Below are positions 7,972-15,439 of a DNA stretch of 29,187 nucleotides, piece by piece; position 1 is the stretch's first letter; the number at the start of each line of letters is the position of its first letter. A program made the translations under genes and the position numbers. Under the pieces are notes generated by a model, which ran no database searches, was not told where the DNA came from, and saw nothing but the letters and a program-made list of their open reading frames with translations. Origin of the DNA: WLMZ01 sp037139095 (GTDB lineage Bacteria; Actinomycetota; Acidimicrobiia; Acidimicrobiales; Ilumatobacteraceae); contig JBAXHD010000034.1 of NCBI GenBank assembly GCA_037139095.1, forward strand, positions 1 through 29,187, read 5' to 3'.

Positions 7972-9648
7972 CTAGGCCTCCATCACCACGGGCACGATCA
8001 TCGGGCGACGCTTGGTGCGCTCGTTCACGAACTTGCCCGCAGCCTTGCGAACATCGCGCTCGAGGGCATCGACATTGCGTTCGCCTTTGGCGAGCGCCGA
8101 TTCGACCGCATCAGCAATTCGCTCGCACGCTTCATCGAGCAAGTCTTCGGCCTCGGGCGCATAGACCCAACCACGCGTGATGATCTCGGGGCCGACAAGT
8201 ACCTTGCCCGACGTGATGTCGACCGTGAGCACCACCACCACCACGCCCTCCTCGGCCAACACCTTGCGGTCGCGCAACACGCCTTGGCCAACGTCGCCGA
8301 CGATGCCATCGACATAGAGATAGCCAGCGGGAACTCGACCCGTAGGGGTGAGCCCTTCGTCGCTGAGCTCAAGCACATCGCCGTCTTCGCAGAGCAACAC
8401 GTTTTGGCGATCGACGCCCATGATGATGCCGAGCTTCGAGTTGGCAACCAAGTGGCGATACTCGCCGTGGATGGGCACATAAAACTCGGGCCGCACGATG
8501 GACAAGTAGGTCTTGAGTTCTTCGGCCTGAGCATGCCCAGTTGCGTGCACATCGGCGATGCCGCTGTGGATGACATCGACTCCTAAACGCAGCAGCCCTT
8601 CGATCACTCGATTGACATTGCTCTCATTGCCAGGAATGGCATGACTCGACAAGATGACCGTGTCTTGATCGGTGATCTTCACCCAACGGTTCTCGCCACG
8701 AGCCAGCAAGCTGAGCGCTGACATCGGTTCGCCTTGCGAGCCGGTACTCAAGATGCAGAGCTTCTCGGGTGGGTACTTGTCGGCGTCCTCAATGTCGATG
8801 AGCGATGCATCAGGAATGTGCAAGATGCCAAGGTCTCGACCCATGCGCACGTTCTTTTTGATGCTGAGGCCGAGCGTGGCCACGATGCGGCCATTAGCAA
8901 TGGCGGCGTCAGCGATCTGCTGAATGCGATGTAGGTGGCTCGCAAAGCTCGCGGTGATGATGCGACGGCCAGCCTGCTCGGCAAACAAGCGGCGCAGTAC
9001 GGCACCAACAGCGGTCTCGCTGGGTGCGTGACCGTGCTCTTCTGAGTTGGTGCTATCGGCCAGCAGTAGGCGCACGCCTTCGGTAGAGGCAATGGCACCG
9101 AGGCGGGCCAGATCGGTGCGTCGACCATCGACAGGTGTGAGGTCGAGTTTGAAGTCGCCAGAGTGCACGATGACACCTTGCGGCGTGTGCAACACGATGG
9201 CATGAGCATGCGGCACGCTGTGGGTCACCGGAATGAACTCGACATCGAACACGCCGATCATGCGGCGCTCGCCGTCTTTGACCACCACGAGTTCGGTCTT
9301 GCCGAGCAAGCCGGCTTCTTCAATTCGGTTACGAGCCAAGCCAAGCGTGACAGCCGAACCGTAAATGGGGAAGCTCAGTTCGCGCAGCAAGTACTGCAAA
9401 GCGCCGACGTGATCTTCGTGACCATGCGTAGCCACGCAGCCCACAACCCGGTCGGCGTTCTCGCGTAGCCAAGTGAAATCGGGAAGCACGAGGTCGATGC
9501 CATGCATATCGGCATCGGGAAACATCAGCCCACAGTCGATCATCAACAGTTGGTCGTCTTGCTCGATAACCATGCAGTTGCGGCCGATCTCACCGAGACC
9601 ACCGAGGAAGTAGATCTTGACTGGCGGAGCCGAATCGGGGTTGCTCAC
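7972..9648 (-). CDS. rnj: Ribonuclease J
   Basis: A 558-residue metallo-beta-lactamase/beta-CASP ribonuclease with 5'-3' exonuclease and endonuclease activity in mRNA decay and rRNA maturation. The zinc motif HGHEDH is at residues 75-80, further metal-site motifs include THSVPHAHA and HSGDFKLD, and the beta-CASP part contains LSTGSQGEPMSAL and the SSHAIPGNE motif. The C-terminal domain (EDLLDEACERIADAVESAL to the end) is the usual RNase J tail. The start is GTG at 9646-9648, only 3 nt after the dapA stop, so it is translated from the dapA message. The dapA-rnj pair is conserved across Actinobacteria. Confidence 0.95.
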   Translation of the reverse strand: MSNPDSAPPVKIYFLGGLGEIGRNCMVIEQDDQLLMIDCGLMFPDADMHGIDLVLPDFTWLRENADRVVGCVATHGHEDHVGALQYLLRELSFPIYGSAVTLGLARNRIEEAGLLGKTELVVVKDGERRMIGVFDVEFIPVTHSVPHAHAIVLHTPQGVIVHSGDFKLDLTPVDGRRTDLARLGAIASTEGVRLLLADSTNSEEHGHAPSETAVGAVLRRLFAEQAGRRIITASFASHLHRIQQIADAAIANGRIVATLGLSIKKNVRMGRDLGILHIPDASLIDIEDADKYPPEKLCILSTGSQGEPMSALSLLARGENRWVKITDQDTVILSSHAIPGNESNVNRVIEGLLRLGVDVIHSGIADVHATGHAQAEELKTYLSIVRPEFYVPIHGEYRHLVANSKLGIIMGVDRQNVLLCEDGDVLELSDEGLTPTGRVPAGYLYVDGIVGDVGQGVLRDRKVLAEEGVVVVVLTVDITSGKVLVGPEIITRGWVYAPEAEDLLDEACERIADAVESALAKGERNVDALERDVRKAAGKFVNERTKRRPMIVPVVMEA

Positions 9649-9651
9649 GAA

Positions 9652-10566
9652 TTAACGATCTGGCTGTAGAGGGAAGTCATTTCTCCATCGTTGCAGGTTG
9701 TCCCACACTTGGGACACTCTCTGCTCGACGAAGTCGGGAGCGTCGCCCATCGGCAAGCGTGCTTGGCCCACCGGGATACCGAGATGGCGCATCATTGCCT
9801 TTGAGGGAATTGGGTTCGGAGCATCGTCGCCAGTCTCGAACGCGAAGCTCTCGAGCATGCGACTGTTCACGATGCGAGCGCCAACGGTGTCGCCCTTGTC
9901 CCAAAGATCGAACATCTGCTGGTGGTCTTCGCCAGTCCAGTGTGTGGCCACGCCAACCGTGCCAACGATGCCGCAGGCCAACAGCGGAAGGGTCAGGCCG
10001 TCATCGCCGCTATAGACCTCGACCCCATCGGGGGCTTGGCTGATGAGCGACGCAGTCTCACCGGGGTTACCGGCAGCGTCTTTGAGCGCAACGATGGTGG
10101 GCACTTCGCGAAACAACTTGAGCAAGGCGGCGGTGGTGATCTTGCGCCCGGTGCGCACCGGAATGTCGTAGACCATCACGGGCAGATCGCTGGCGGCTGC
10201 CATGGCGCGCATGTGTCCATCGATGCCGGCCATTGACGGGCGGTTGTAGTAGGGGCACACGGCCAAGATGCCCGCTGCGCCAAGCGCCGCTGCCTCTTTG
10301 GTGAGATGCACCGAGTGCGCTGTGTCGTTGGTGCCGCTGCCGGCAATAACCGGGATGGTCACCGCTTCGATGACCGCGGCAAACAACGACAAGCGTTCGT
10401 CGTCGGAGAGCACCGGCGCTTCGCCGGTGGTGCCAGCAATGACCAGGCCGTCGTTGCCGTGATCTTGCAAGTAGCGCGCCAGTTGCTGCGCTACATCGAG
10501 GTTGAGCGATCCATCGTCGTTGAATGGCGTCACCATCGCGGTGAGCACACGTCCGAACCGTGCCAT
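9652..10566 (-). CDS. dapA: 4-hydroxy-tetrahydrodipicolinate synthase
   Basis: A 304-residue class I aldolase-type (beta/alpha)8 barrel that condenses pyruvate with aspartate semialdehyde in the lysine/diaminopimelate pathway. The Schiff-base lysine is K162 (VALKDAAG), Y133 and R138 lie in MVYDIPVRTG, and the TTGE motif is at 46-49. The ATG at 10564-10566 has GAAGGG 8 nt upstream. The gene is followed at 3 nt by rnj. dapB lies about 9 kb away, across an accessory block. Regulation is not obvious: I saw no convincing lysine riboswitch in the leader. Confidence 0.95.
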   Translation of the reverse strand: MARFGRVLTAMVTPFNDDGSLNLDVAQQLARYLQDHGNDGLVIAGTTGEAPVLSDDERLSLFAAVIEAVTIPVIAGSGTNDTAHSVHLTKEAAALGAAGILAVCPYYNRPSMAGIDGHMRAMAAASDLPVMVYDIPVRTGRKITTAALLKLFREVPTIVALKDAAGNPGETASLISQAPDGVEVYSGDDGLTLPLLACGIVGTVGVATHWTGEDHQQMFDLWDKGDTVGARIVNSRMLESFAFETGDDAPNPIPSKAMMRHLGIPVGQARLPMGDAPDFVEQRVSQVWDNLQRWRNDFPLQPDR

Positions 10567-10835
10567 TAAAAAGACCCTTCTTGTGCTCGATCAACACCCT
10601 GCGTCAAGGTCAGATCTTCGTGAAACTCCATCCACACATCGTGGTAGCTGCCACACATAACTCCGGTAAACATTTTTGTTTCGCCATTCATCACTCGCTG
10701 GCACGTTTGCGCCAGGCGATGCGTTCGAGAGAGCGGACGAGATCGATGTGCCATAGCGCAGGCCATCGTAGTGAGCGCAGAGGCCGTCAGCCGCGGCGGA
10801 ACTGTGTCGATGGCCAGATTCTGCCTCGAAAAACT
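10567..10835. other. Intergenic leader region of dapA
   Basis: The region between the diiron-gene terminator and dapA holds no recognisable gene. It contains a more AT-rich patch (about 10665-10690) and, on the minus strand, a reading frame of up to 66 codons (10766 to 10566) whose TAA overlaps the dapA ATG by one base. That frame has codon use unlike the neighbours (many A/T third positions) and no recognisable family; I treat it only as a candidate leader peptide. Promoter elements for dapA should lie here, but none is clear. Confidence 0.5.
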
Positions 10836-10869
10836 AAACGGCCCGGGACTCGAAAGCCCCGGGCCGTTT
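10836..10869 (-). terminator. Intrinsic terminator after the diiron protein gene
   Basis: A perfect 12-bp stem (arms 10836-10847 and 10858-10869, AAACGGCCCGGG and its complement) encloses a 10-nt loop. On the minus strand it is followed by AGTTTTTCG, giving a U run. It lies 16 nt after the stop codon of the diiron gene. Confidence 0.9.
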
Positions 10870-10884
10870 GCACACCTGATTTGT

Positions 10885-12018
10885 TTACTCGCCGGCGACT
10901 GGCGCCTGCTCGACGTCGAGGCCGAACGAGGCGTACTCTTCGCCGGTGTCGGCCCAATCCTCGAACTGGATGACGCCCATCTCTTCGAAACGGTGGCGCA
11001 GCCACTTGTCGTTGCGATCGAGCAGGCCCAGCTTCTTGCAGTTCGGCACGATCTTGCTGAACAACATCGACTGGAACATCACGCGGGTTGGATCGGCAAG
11101 CACGATTGGAACGATGTCGCGCACGTTCACGCCCATGCGCTCCCACACTTCTTGCTGCATGAAACGGTCACGCATGCGCACGGCGGCCTCGAATGCGAAC
11201 TCTTGGCGGTCCTTCATCTCGAGGTCGGTCATGCCGTCGTAGACCTCTTTCAGGCTGAGCACACCGAAGGCAACGTGGCGAGCTTCGTCGCTCATGACGT
11301 AGCGCAGCAACTGCTTGAGCAGTGGCTCTTGGGTGGTCTGCTGCAAGAAACCAAAGGCTGCGAGCGCCAGGCCCTCAACCATGATCTGCATGCCCAAGTA
11401 GGTCATGTCCCAGCGGCTGTCGTTGATGATGTCGTCGAGCAGCATGCGCAAGTGAGCGTTCACCTGGTAGCCGCCGCCGAGCTTCTCGTCGAGGTAGCGA
11501 GCGAACACTTCAACGTGGCGAGCTTCGTCCATCACCTGGGTGCTGGCGTACAACTTGGCGTCGTACCACGGGACGGTCTCGACGATCTTGGCGGTGCAGA
11601 TCAATGCACCCTGCTCGCCGTGCAAGAACTGGCTGAGCTGCCAGTTGCGGCCTTCGATACCAAACTCGAGCCACTCTTTGTCGCCCCACTTGGCCACTGG
11701 AGTGCCGTCGAAGATGCTCTGATCCACGCCGACGCCAAGCATTTCTTGGTCTTGCTTCACGGTCTTTTCGACATCGACGTCGATGTCCCATGGAAGATCG
11801 GTAGTGCCATTCCACTGGCCAGTCTTGGCCTTCTCGTAGAGCTTGCGCAGCGCTGGGCGCGACAGTGAGTAATCCCACGTGAAAATCGAGTCTGCATTGT
11901 TCTGGACAATGTGCAAGATCTCGTCGGCATCGGTGGTTGGGATCGCGAGAATCGCGTCGATGTCGTTGATCTCGGCGCGGCCGAGAATCGACTCGTTGTC
12001 GTTATGCACGATGGTCAT
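10885..12018 (-). CDS. Ferritin-like diiron protein (R2/R2lox-like oxidase or oxygenase)
   Basis: A 377-residue protein with a four-helix-bundle diiron site. The six expected ligands are visible: E135 (HGEQGAL), E165 and H168 (first DEARHV), E215 (MVEGLAL), E245 and H248 (second DEARHV). The extra histidine four residues before the last Glu that marks AurF-type N-oxygenases is absent (valine there), so an R2-like or ligand-binding oxidase fold fits better. The N-terminal part has an LYEKAKTGQW stretch like R2-type proteins. No class Ib/Ic nrdE-like partner is nearby, so a ribonucleotide reductase role is not supported. The ATG has AGGAG 6-7 nt upstream and overlaps the tetR stop (ATGA), so it is regulated with tetR. 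The substrate is unknown. Confidence 0.85.
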   Translation of the reverse strand: MTIVHNDNESILGRAEINDIDAILAIPTTDADEILHIVQNNADSIFTWDYSLSRPALRKLYEKAKTGQWNGTTDLPWDIDVDVEKTVKQDQEMLGVGVDQSIFDGTPVAKWGDKEWLEFGIEGRNWQLSQFLHGEQGALICTAKIVETVPWYDAKLYASTQVMDEARHVEVFARYLDEKLGGGYQVNAHLRMLLDDIINDSRWDMTYLGMQIMVEGLALAAFGFLQQTTQEPLLKQLLRYVMSDEARHVAFGVLSLKEVYDGMTDLEMKDRQEFAFEAAVRMRDRFMQQEVWERMGVNVRDIVPIVLADPTRVMFQSMLFSKIVPNCKKLGLLDRNDKWLRHRFEEMGVIQFEDWADTGEEYASFGLDVEQAPVAGE

Positions 12019-12632
12019 TGTGGAACTCCTGTTGTATTTGCAACTACAAGTTGAAGGGATTGGGCTGGCGGAACTATCTGGAATGCTGGGAGAACATGAG
12101 CACGGACAAAGCGCCGGGCCGACTGGGCGTCGCCGAGATCAACAAGATCAGACGGCGCCAAGAAATATGAGATGACAAGACGAGCAAGCAGTTCGACAAG
12201 GCGAGCCGCACTCTTGCGACCGAGGTAGGGCTCGACCAATGGCGCAAACGACATCGAGGCCATGCGGATAATGCGCGGCAGGCCCTGCACCGTAAGTTGC
12301 GACAACGCATCGCCAGGCTCAGAGGCCAACATGATGGCCAAGTGGTGGTCGCTGCGCAGTTCGCGAGTAGCCACCACGACGGCGCTCACGATGAGGTCTT
12401 CGAGATCGGTAGCGCCGCCGACACCCTTGTCGAGTTCAGTAAAGAACTCTTCGAGATCGCGTACTCGCAACGCTTCGAACACGACATCTTTGCCGCCGGG
12501 GAACATGCGATACAGCGTGGCTCGAGAAACACCCGCTTCTACAGCGATGTCGTCGATGCTTACTTTGGCAATACCCCAACGCTCAAAGCACACCTTGGTG
12601 GCGTCGAGAATTCGGGTTTCGGCCGGAGTCAC
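12015..12632 (-). CDS. TetR/AcrR family transcriptional regulator
   Basis: A 205-residue one-component repressor. The N-terminal helix-turn-helix lies at about residues 25-44 (VSIDDIAVEAGVSRATLYRMF), followed by the usual GGKDVVF stretch and a C-terminal ligand-binding domain rich in Leu/Val helices. The start is GTG at 12630-12632. The stop overlaps the ATG of the diiron gene by four bases, so the two are translated together, and the likely target is their own promoter: an 8-bp inverted repeat covers it. Its ligand is unknown; a substrate or product of the diiron enzyme is the simplest guess. Confidence 0.92.
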   Translation of the reverse strand: MTPAETRILDATKVCFERWGIAKVSIDDIAVEAGVSRATLYRMFPGGKDVVFEALRVRDLEEFFTELDKGVGGATDLEDLIVSAVVVATRELRSDHHLAIMLASEPGDALSQLTVQGLPRIIRMASMSFAPLVEPYLGRKSAARLVELLARLVISYFLAPSDLVDLGDAQSARRFVRAHVLPAFQIVPPAQSLQLVVANTTGVPQ

Positions 12633-12636
12633 AAGA

Positions 12637-12669
12637 TGAGACGATAAGAGAATTTCGTCTCAGTGTCAA
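12637..12669 (-). promoter_or_regulatory. tetR promoter with overlapping palindromic operator
   Basis: On the minus strand TTGACA (12664-12669) is followed by exactly 17 nt and TATCGT (12641-12646), a good sigma-70-like promoter. The tetR GTG begins 8 nt after the -10 box, so the message is probably leaderless. A perfect inverted repeat, TGAGACGA (12637-12644) with TCGTCTCA (12655-12662) and a 10-nt spacer, lies across the spacer and -10 box. This is the classic arrangement for TetR autorepression. Confidence 0.7.
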
Positions 12670-12707
12670 GAGAACTTGGGCCGGTGCTCCAGATCTAGCG
12701 CCGCCGG

Positions 12708-13451
12708 TTAGAGACGGCCGGCGTCGACGATGCGCTTGAGGAACTCGCGGGTTCGATCTTCGGATGGATCGCCGAAGATCTTCTCGGGCGGGCCCTCTTC
12801 GAGAATCACACCCTGGTGCAAGAAGCACACCTTTGATGAGACCTCTTTCGCGAAACCCATCTCGTGCGTTGCCAACATCATCGTCATGCCTTCGCTGGCG
12901 AGGTCGCGCACGATGTTGAGCACCTCGGCCACCAGCTCGGGGTCGAGCGCTGACGTGATCTCGTCGAGCAACATCAGCTTGGGATCCATCGCCAGCGCGC
13001 GCACGATGGCCACGCGCTGTTGTTGGCCACCCGACAAACGGTCTGGATAGTCGGTGGCTTTCTCGGCGAGCCCCACACGAGTGAGCAGTGCCATTGCTTT
13101 CGCTTCGGCTTCGTCTTGGTTGATGCCCAACACCTTTCGCGGTGCCAACGTGATGTTGTCGATGACACGCATGTGTGGGAACAGGTTGAAGCTTTGGAAC
13201 ACGATGCCTATCTCTTGGCGCAGCGCATCTACGTCGATACCGAGACCACTCACGCGATCACCGTCGAGGCGAATCTCACCACCATCGATGACCTCAAGCG
13301 CATTGATGCAACGCAACAACGTGCTCTTGCCACTACCCGACGCACCGATAAGGCAAACCACTTGGTGGACATCGACGTTGAGGTCGATGCCGCGCAGAAC
13401 TTCTACTTGTCCAAAGCGTTTGTAGACCTGTTTGATCTCAAGAAATGACAT
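12708..13451 (-). CDS. Polar amino acid ABC transporter ATP-binding protein (GlnQ-like)
   Basis: A 247-residue cytoplasmic ATPase of the PAAT family. Walker A GASGSGKST is at 36-44, the Q-loop FQSFNLFPH at 85-93, the signature LSGGQQQR at 139-146 and Walker B LMLLDE at 159-164, with the D-loop SALD and the switch histidine in LATHEMGF. The residue after the catalytic Glu is Ile (DEITSALDPE), where the family usually has Pro. It is the last gene of a binding protein - permease - ATPase operon, starting 3 nt after the permease stop. The substrate is probably a polar amino acid. Confidence 0.93.
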   Translation of the reverse strand: MSFLEIKQVYKRFGQVEVLRGIDLNVDVHQVVCLIGASGSGKSTLLRCINALEVIDGGEIRLDGDRVSGLGIDVDALRQEIGIVFQSFNLFPHMRVIDNITLAPRKVLGINQDEAEAKAMALLTRVGLAEKATDYPDRLSGGQQQRVAIVRALAMDPKLMLLDEITSALDPELVAEVLNIVRDLASEGMTMMLATHEMGFAKEVSSKVCFLHQGVILEEGPPEKIFGDPSEDRTREFLKRIVDAGRL

Positions 13452-13454
13452 AGC

Positions 13455-14441
13455 TCAGCGACCACCTTGGGTTCGGGCCTGGCGGCGATTCTGCAGCCAT
13501 TCGAGCCAACGCGTAAACGGAATGGTGACTGCCAAGAACAACAACGCAGCCATCGTGTAGGCCGTGAGCGAACCCTTGGCGTTGTTGATGAAACGCGCAC
13601 GGCTGACGACATCGAGCACACCGATGACCGAGATAATTGCCGTGTCTTTCTGCAATCCAATGAAGTCGTTGAGCAACGGCGGAACGACACGCCTGACTGC
13701 CTGCGGCACCACCACAAAGCGCATCGTCTGCGTATAGGACAGACCGAGCGAGCGAGCAGCGGCCACCTGACTCCAGTGGATCGACTCAATGCCAGCGCGG
13801 TACACCTCGGACACATATGCCCCGTAGGTGAGCGACAGAGCGAAGATCACATATTGCATGTCGGACAAATGCCCGACCAGCGGAAGATTGGCCTGCGGAA
13901 GGCCCAAGCCAACGATGTAGACCACCAGAATTGCTGGGAACGCACGAAACGCATCGACATACACGGTGGCGAGAAATCGCAATGGACGACATGCCTCGCC
14001 TGGCAGTAACCGAACCACCGCTACGAACAGTGCCCACACCAACACGATGATCTCGGCGATCAGGAACACCTGAATGTTGATCCAGAATCCCTTGATCATC
14101 GAGTTCCACGCGCTGCCATCGGTGAGGATGGACCACGCAAAGTAGACAACCCGCACACTGCCGTGGTTTGCAAACAGTAGCGACGCAAGGGCCGCTATTA
14201 CATAGACCGTCAGGCCAATACCAACCGAATACCAAGCCCAGTTGCGCGCCTTCTCGCCGTGAGAGCGAGCAAGTTCGATGTCGCCCTTTTCTGCGAGTTG
14301 TTGGGCTCGAATGGAATGCACCAACGCAGGGATTCCGGCGGGCGGGAAGAACAAACTTGCCACCGCACCAGCCCGGTAGGTGAGCACACGGCCCACCCGC
14401 TTTTCAGCGGGTGGGCCGGTGACGGCTGACGTCTGGTTCAA
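13455..14441 (-). CDS. Amino acid ABC transporter permease with N-terminal CD225/dispanin-like domain
   Basis: A protein of 328 residues, about 100 longer than typical HisM/GlnP permeases. Residues about 110-315 are the permease: TM segments and the EAA loop VAAARSLGLSYTQTMRFVVVPQA that docks the ATPase. Residues about 19-90 look like a dispanin (CD225) domain: a membrane segment with PPAGIPALVHSIRAQQLAEKGD, a conserved loop (ELARSHGEKARNWAW) and a second membrane segment. In bacteria, CD225 domains are mostly small stand-alone membrane proteins of unknown role. The start is uncertain. TTG at 14441 is 9 nt after the upstream stop and has no Shine-Dalgarno; in-frame GTG codons at 14396 and 14387 would keep the CD225 part whole and place the strong hairpin at 14390-14417 at or before the start. 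Confidence 0.85.
   Translation of the reverse strand: MNQTSAVTGPPAEKRVGRVLTYRAGAVASLFFPPAGIPALVHSIRAQQLAEKGDIELARSHGEKARNWAWYSVGIGLTVYVIAALASLLFANHGSVRVVYFAWSILTDGSAWNSMIKGFWINIQVFLIAEIIVLVWALFVAVVRLLPGEACRPLRFLATVYVDAFRAFPAILVVYIVGLGLPQANLPLVGHLSDMQYVIFALSLTYGAYVSEVYRAGIESIHWSQVAAARSLGLSYTQTMRFVVVPQAVRRVVPPLLNDFIGLQKDTAIISVIGVLDVVSRARFINNAKGSLTAYTMAALLFLAVTIPFTRWLEWLQNRRQARTQGGR
14390..14417 (-). promoter_or_regulatory. Strong stem-loop at the binding protein/permease junction
   Basis: A perfect 11-bp GC-rich stem (GGCCCACCCGC and its complement) with a 6-nt loop. It lies 33-61 nt after the binding-protein stop and inside or just before the permease coding start, depending on the start used. 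No U tract follows, so it is more likely an RNA-stability or partial-termination element, which often sets the excess of binding protein over membrane subunits. Confidence 0.6.
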
Positions 14442-14450
14442 CGAAGGTAC

Positions 14451-15359
14451 TTACGACGTGGCTGTTGGAACCGGCACATCAATGAATGGCACGGTGCTTG
14501 GGTCGCCGCCGAGGTACTTGGCGATGAGACCATTGACCGTGCCGTCATCCATGAGGCCCTGCAGGATCGGATCGAAGATTGCCTTCTTGCCGTTACCGAG
14601 GCCGTAGATGGCGCCGTACTCTTCGCCGGTCTTGAACTGACCCACGACTTCGAGCTTGCCACCCGACTGCGAGGCCTGACCAAGGTTGATTGGCGTGTCG
14701 ATGATGATGCCATCGACGGTGCCTGCATTGAGCGCTGCGTATGCCGACGACAGGTCTGGGAAGACCTTGGTGTTGTCGAGCTTCCAGCCGGCCTTCTCAC
14801 CCGAGGTGAAGTAGAACTCGGCGGTGGTTGACGCCTGCACGCCAATCTTGAGCTTCTTCACGTCGTCGAAGGTTGCCGCGGCAGTGCCCTTCTTCACGAG
14901 TAGGCCCTGATCGCTCTTGAAGTAGCCAACGGAGAAGTCGACGACCTTGGCGCGGTCAGCAGTAATGGTCACCTGTGACAACGCGATGTCGTAGCTGTCG
15001 GGTGCAATCTGGCCAGCAACGATCGCATCGAAGCCTTCGTTGCGGAACTTCATCGTCAGGCCACACTTGGCGGCAATGAGCTTGGCGAGGTCGTACTCGA
15101 TGCCGCTGCTGATCTTGTCTGGGTCGACTTCGTTGTTGGTGGTACCCCAGAAGTTCGGACCAGGAAGGCTGGTGACAACAGTCAGTTCGCCTGGCTTGAC
15201 TGGCTTGCAGTCGATTGCGCTGGCGCCGGTGGTGTCACCAGTTGCGCCCGAACTTGCCGTGGTGCCGCCAGTGGCTGGTGTGACTTTGGCATCGCTGCCA
15301 CACGCACTGATTGAGAGTGCACCGGCAATGGCCAGTGCTGCGTATGTACGCATTTTCAT
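14451..15359 (-). CDS. Amino acid ABC transporter substrate-binding lipoprotein (SBP_bac_3 family)
   Basis: A 302-residue exported binding protein. The signal peptide ends in the lipobox SISAC with the lipidated Cys at 20, followed by a Thr/Ser/Gly-rich linker to about residue 48. The SBP_bac_3 domain spans about 58-290: GIEYDLAKLIAAKCG, YDIALSQVTITADRAKVVDFS, IGVQASTTAEFYF, VDGIIIDTPI and IYGLGNGKKAIFDPILQGL are the usual lobe motifs. It delivers a polar amino acid to the permease and ATPase downstream. The ATG has AGGGGAG 7 nt upstream, and a TAGGAT box about 30 nt further upstream may be the -10. Confidence 0.93.
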   Translation of the reverse strand: MKMRTYAALAIAGALSISACGSDAKVTPATGGTTASSGATGDTTGASAIDCKPVKPGELTVVTSLPGPNFWGTTNNEVDPDKISSGIEYDLAKLIAAKCGLTMKFRNEGFDAIVAGQIAPDSYDIALSQVTITADRAKVVDFSVGYFKSDQGLLVKKGTAAATFDDVKKLKIGVQASTTAEFYFTSGEKAGWKLDNTKVFPDLSSAYAALNAGTVDGIIIDTPINLGQASQSGGKLEVVGQFKTGEEYGAIYGLGNGKKAIFDPILQGLMDDGTVNGLIAKYLGGDPSTVPFIDVPVPTATS

Positions 15360-15439
15360 GGTGTATCTCCCCTAGAGAGTTGAAGCCGACATCCTAGAGG
15401 AGATGCAATCGCCGCGTGAAGCGATAGGCGCGAAACGAT

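Noticed and set aside
10885..12018. Class I ribonucleotide reductase small subunit (NrdB/NrdF)
   Set aside because: The diiron ligands fit the R2-like fold, but no large subunit is nearby and the gene is controlled by its own TetR; a general R2-like/oxidase call is safer.
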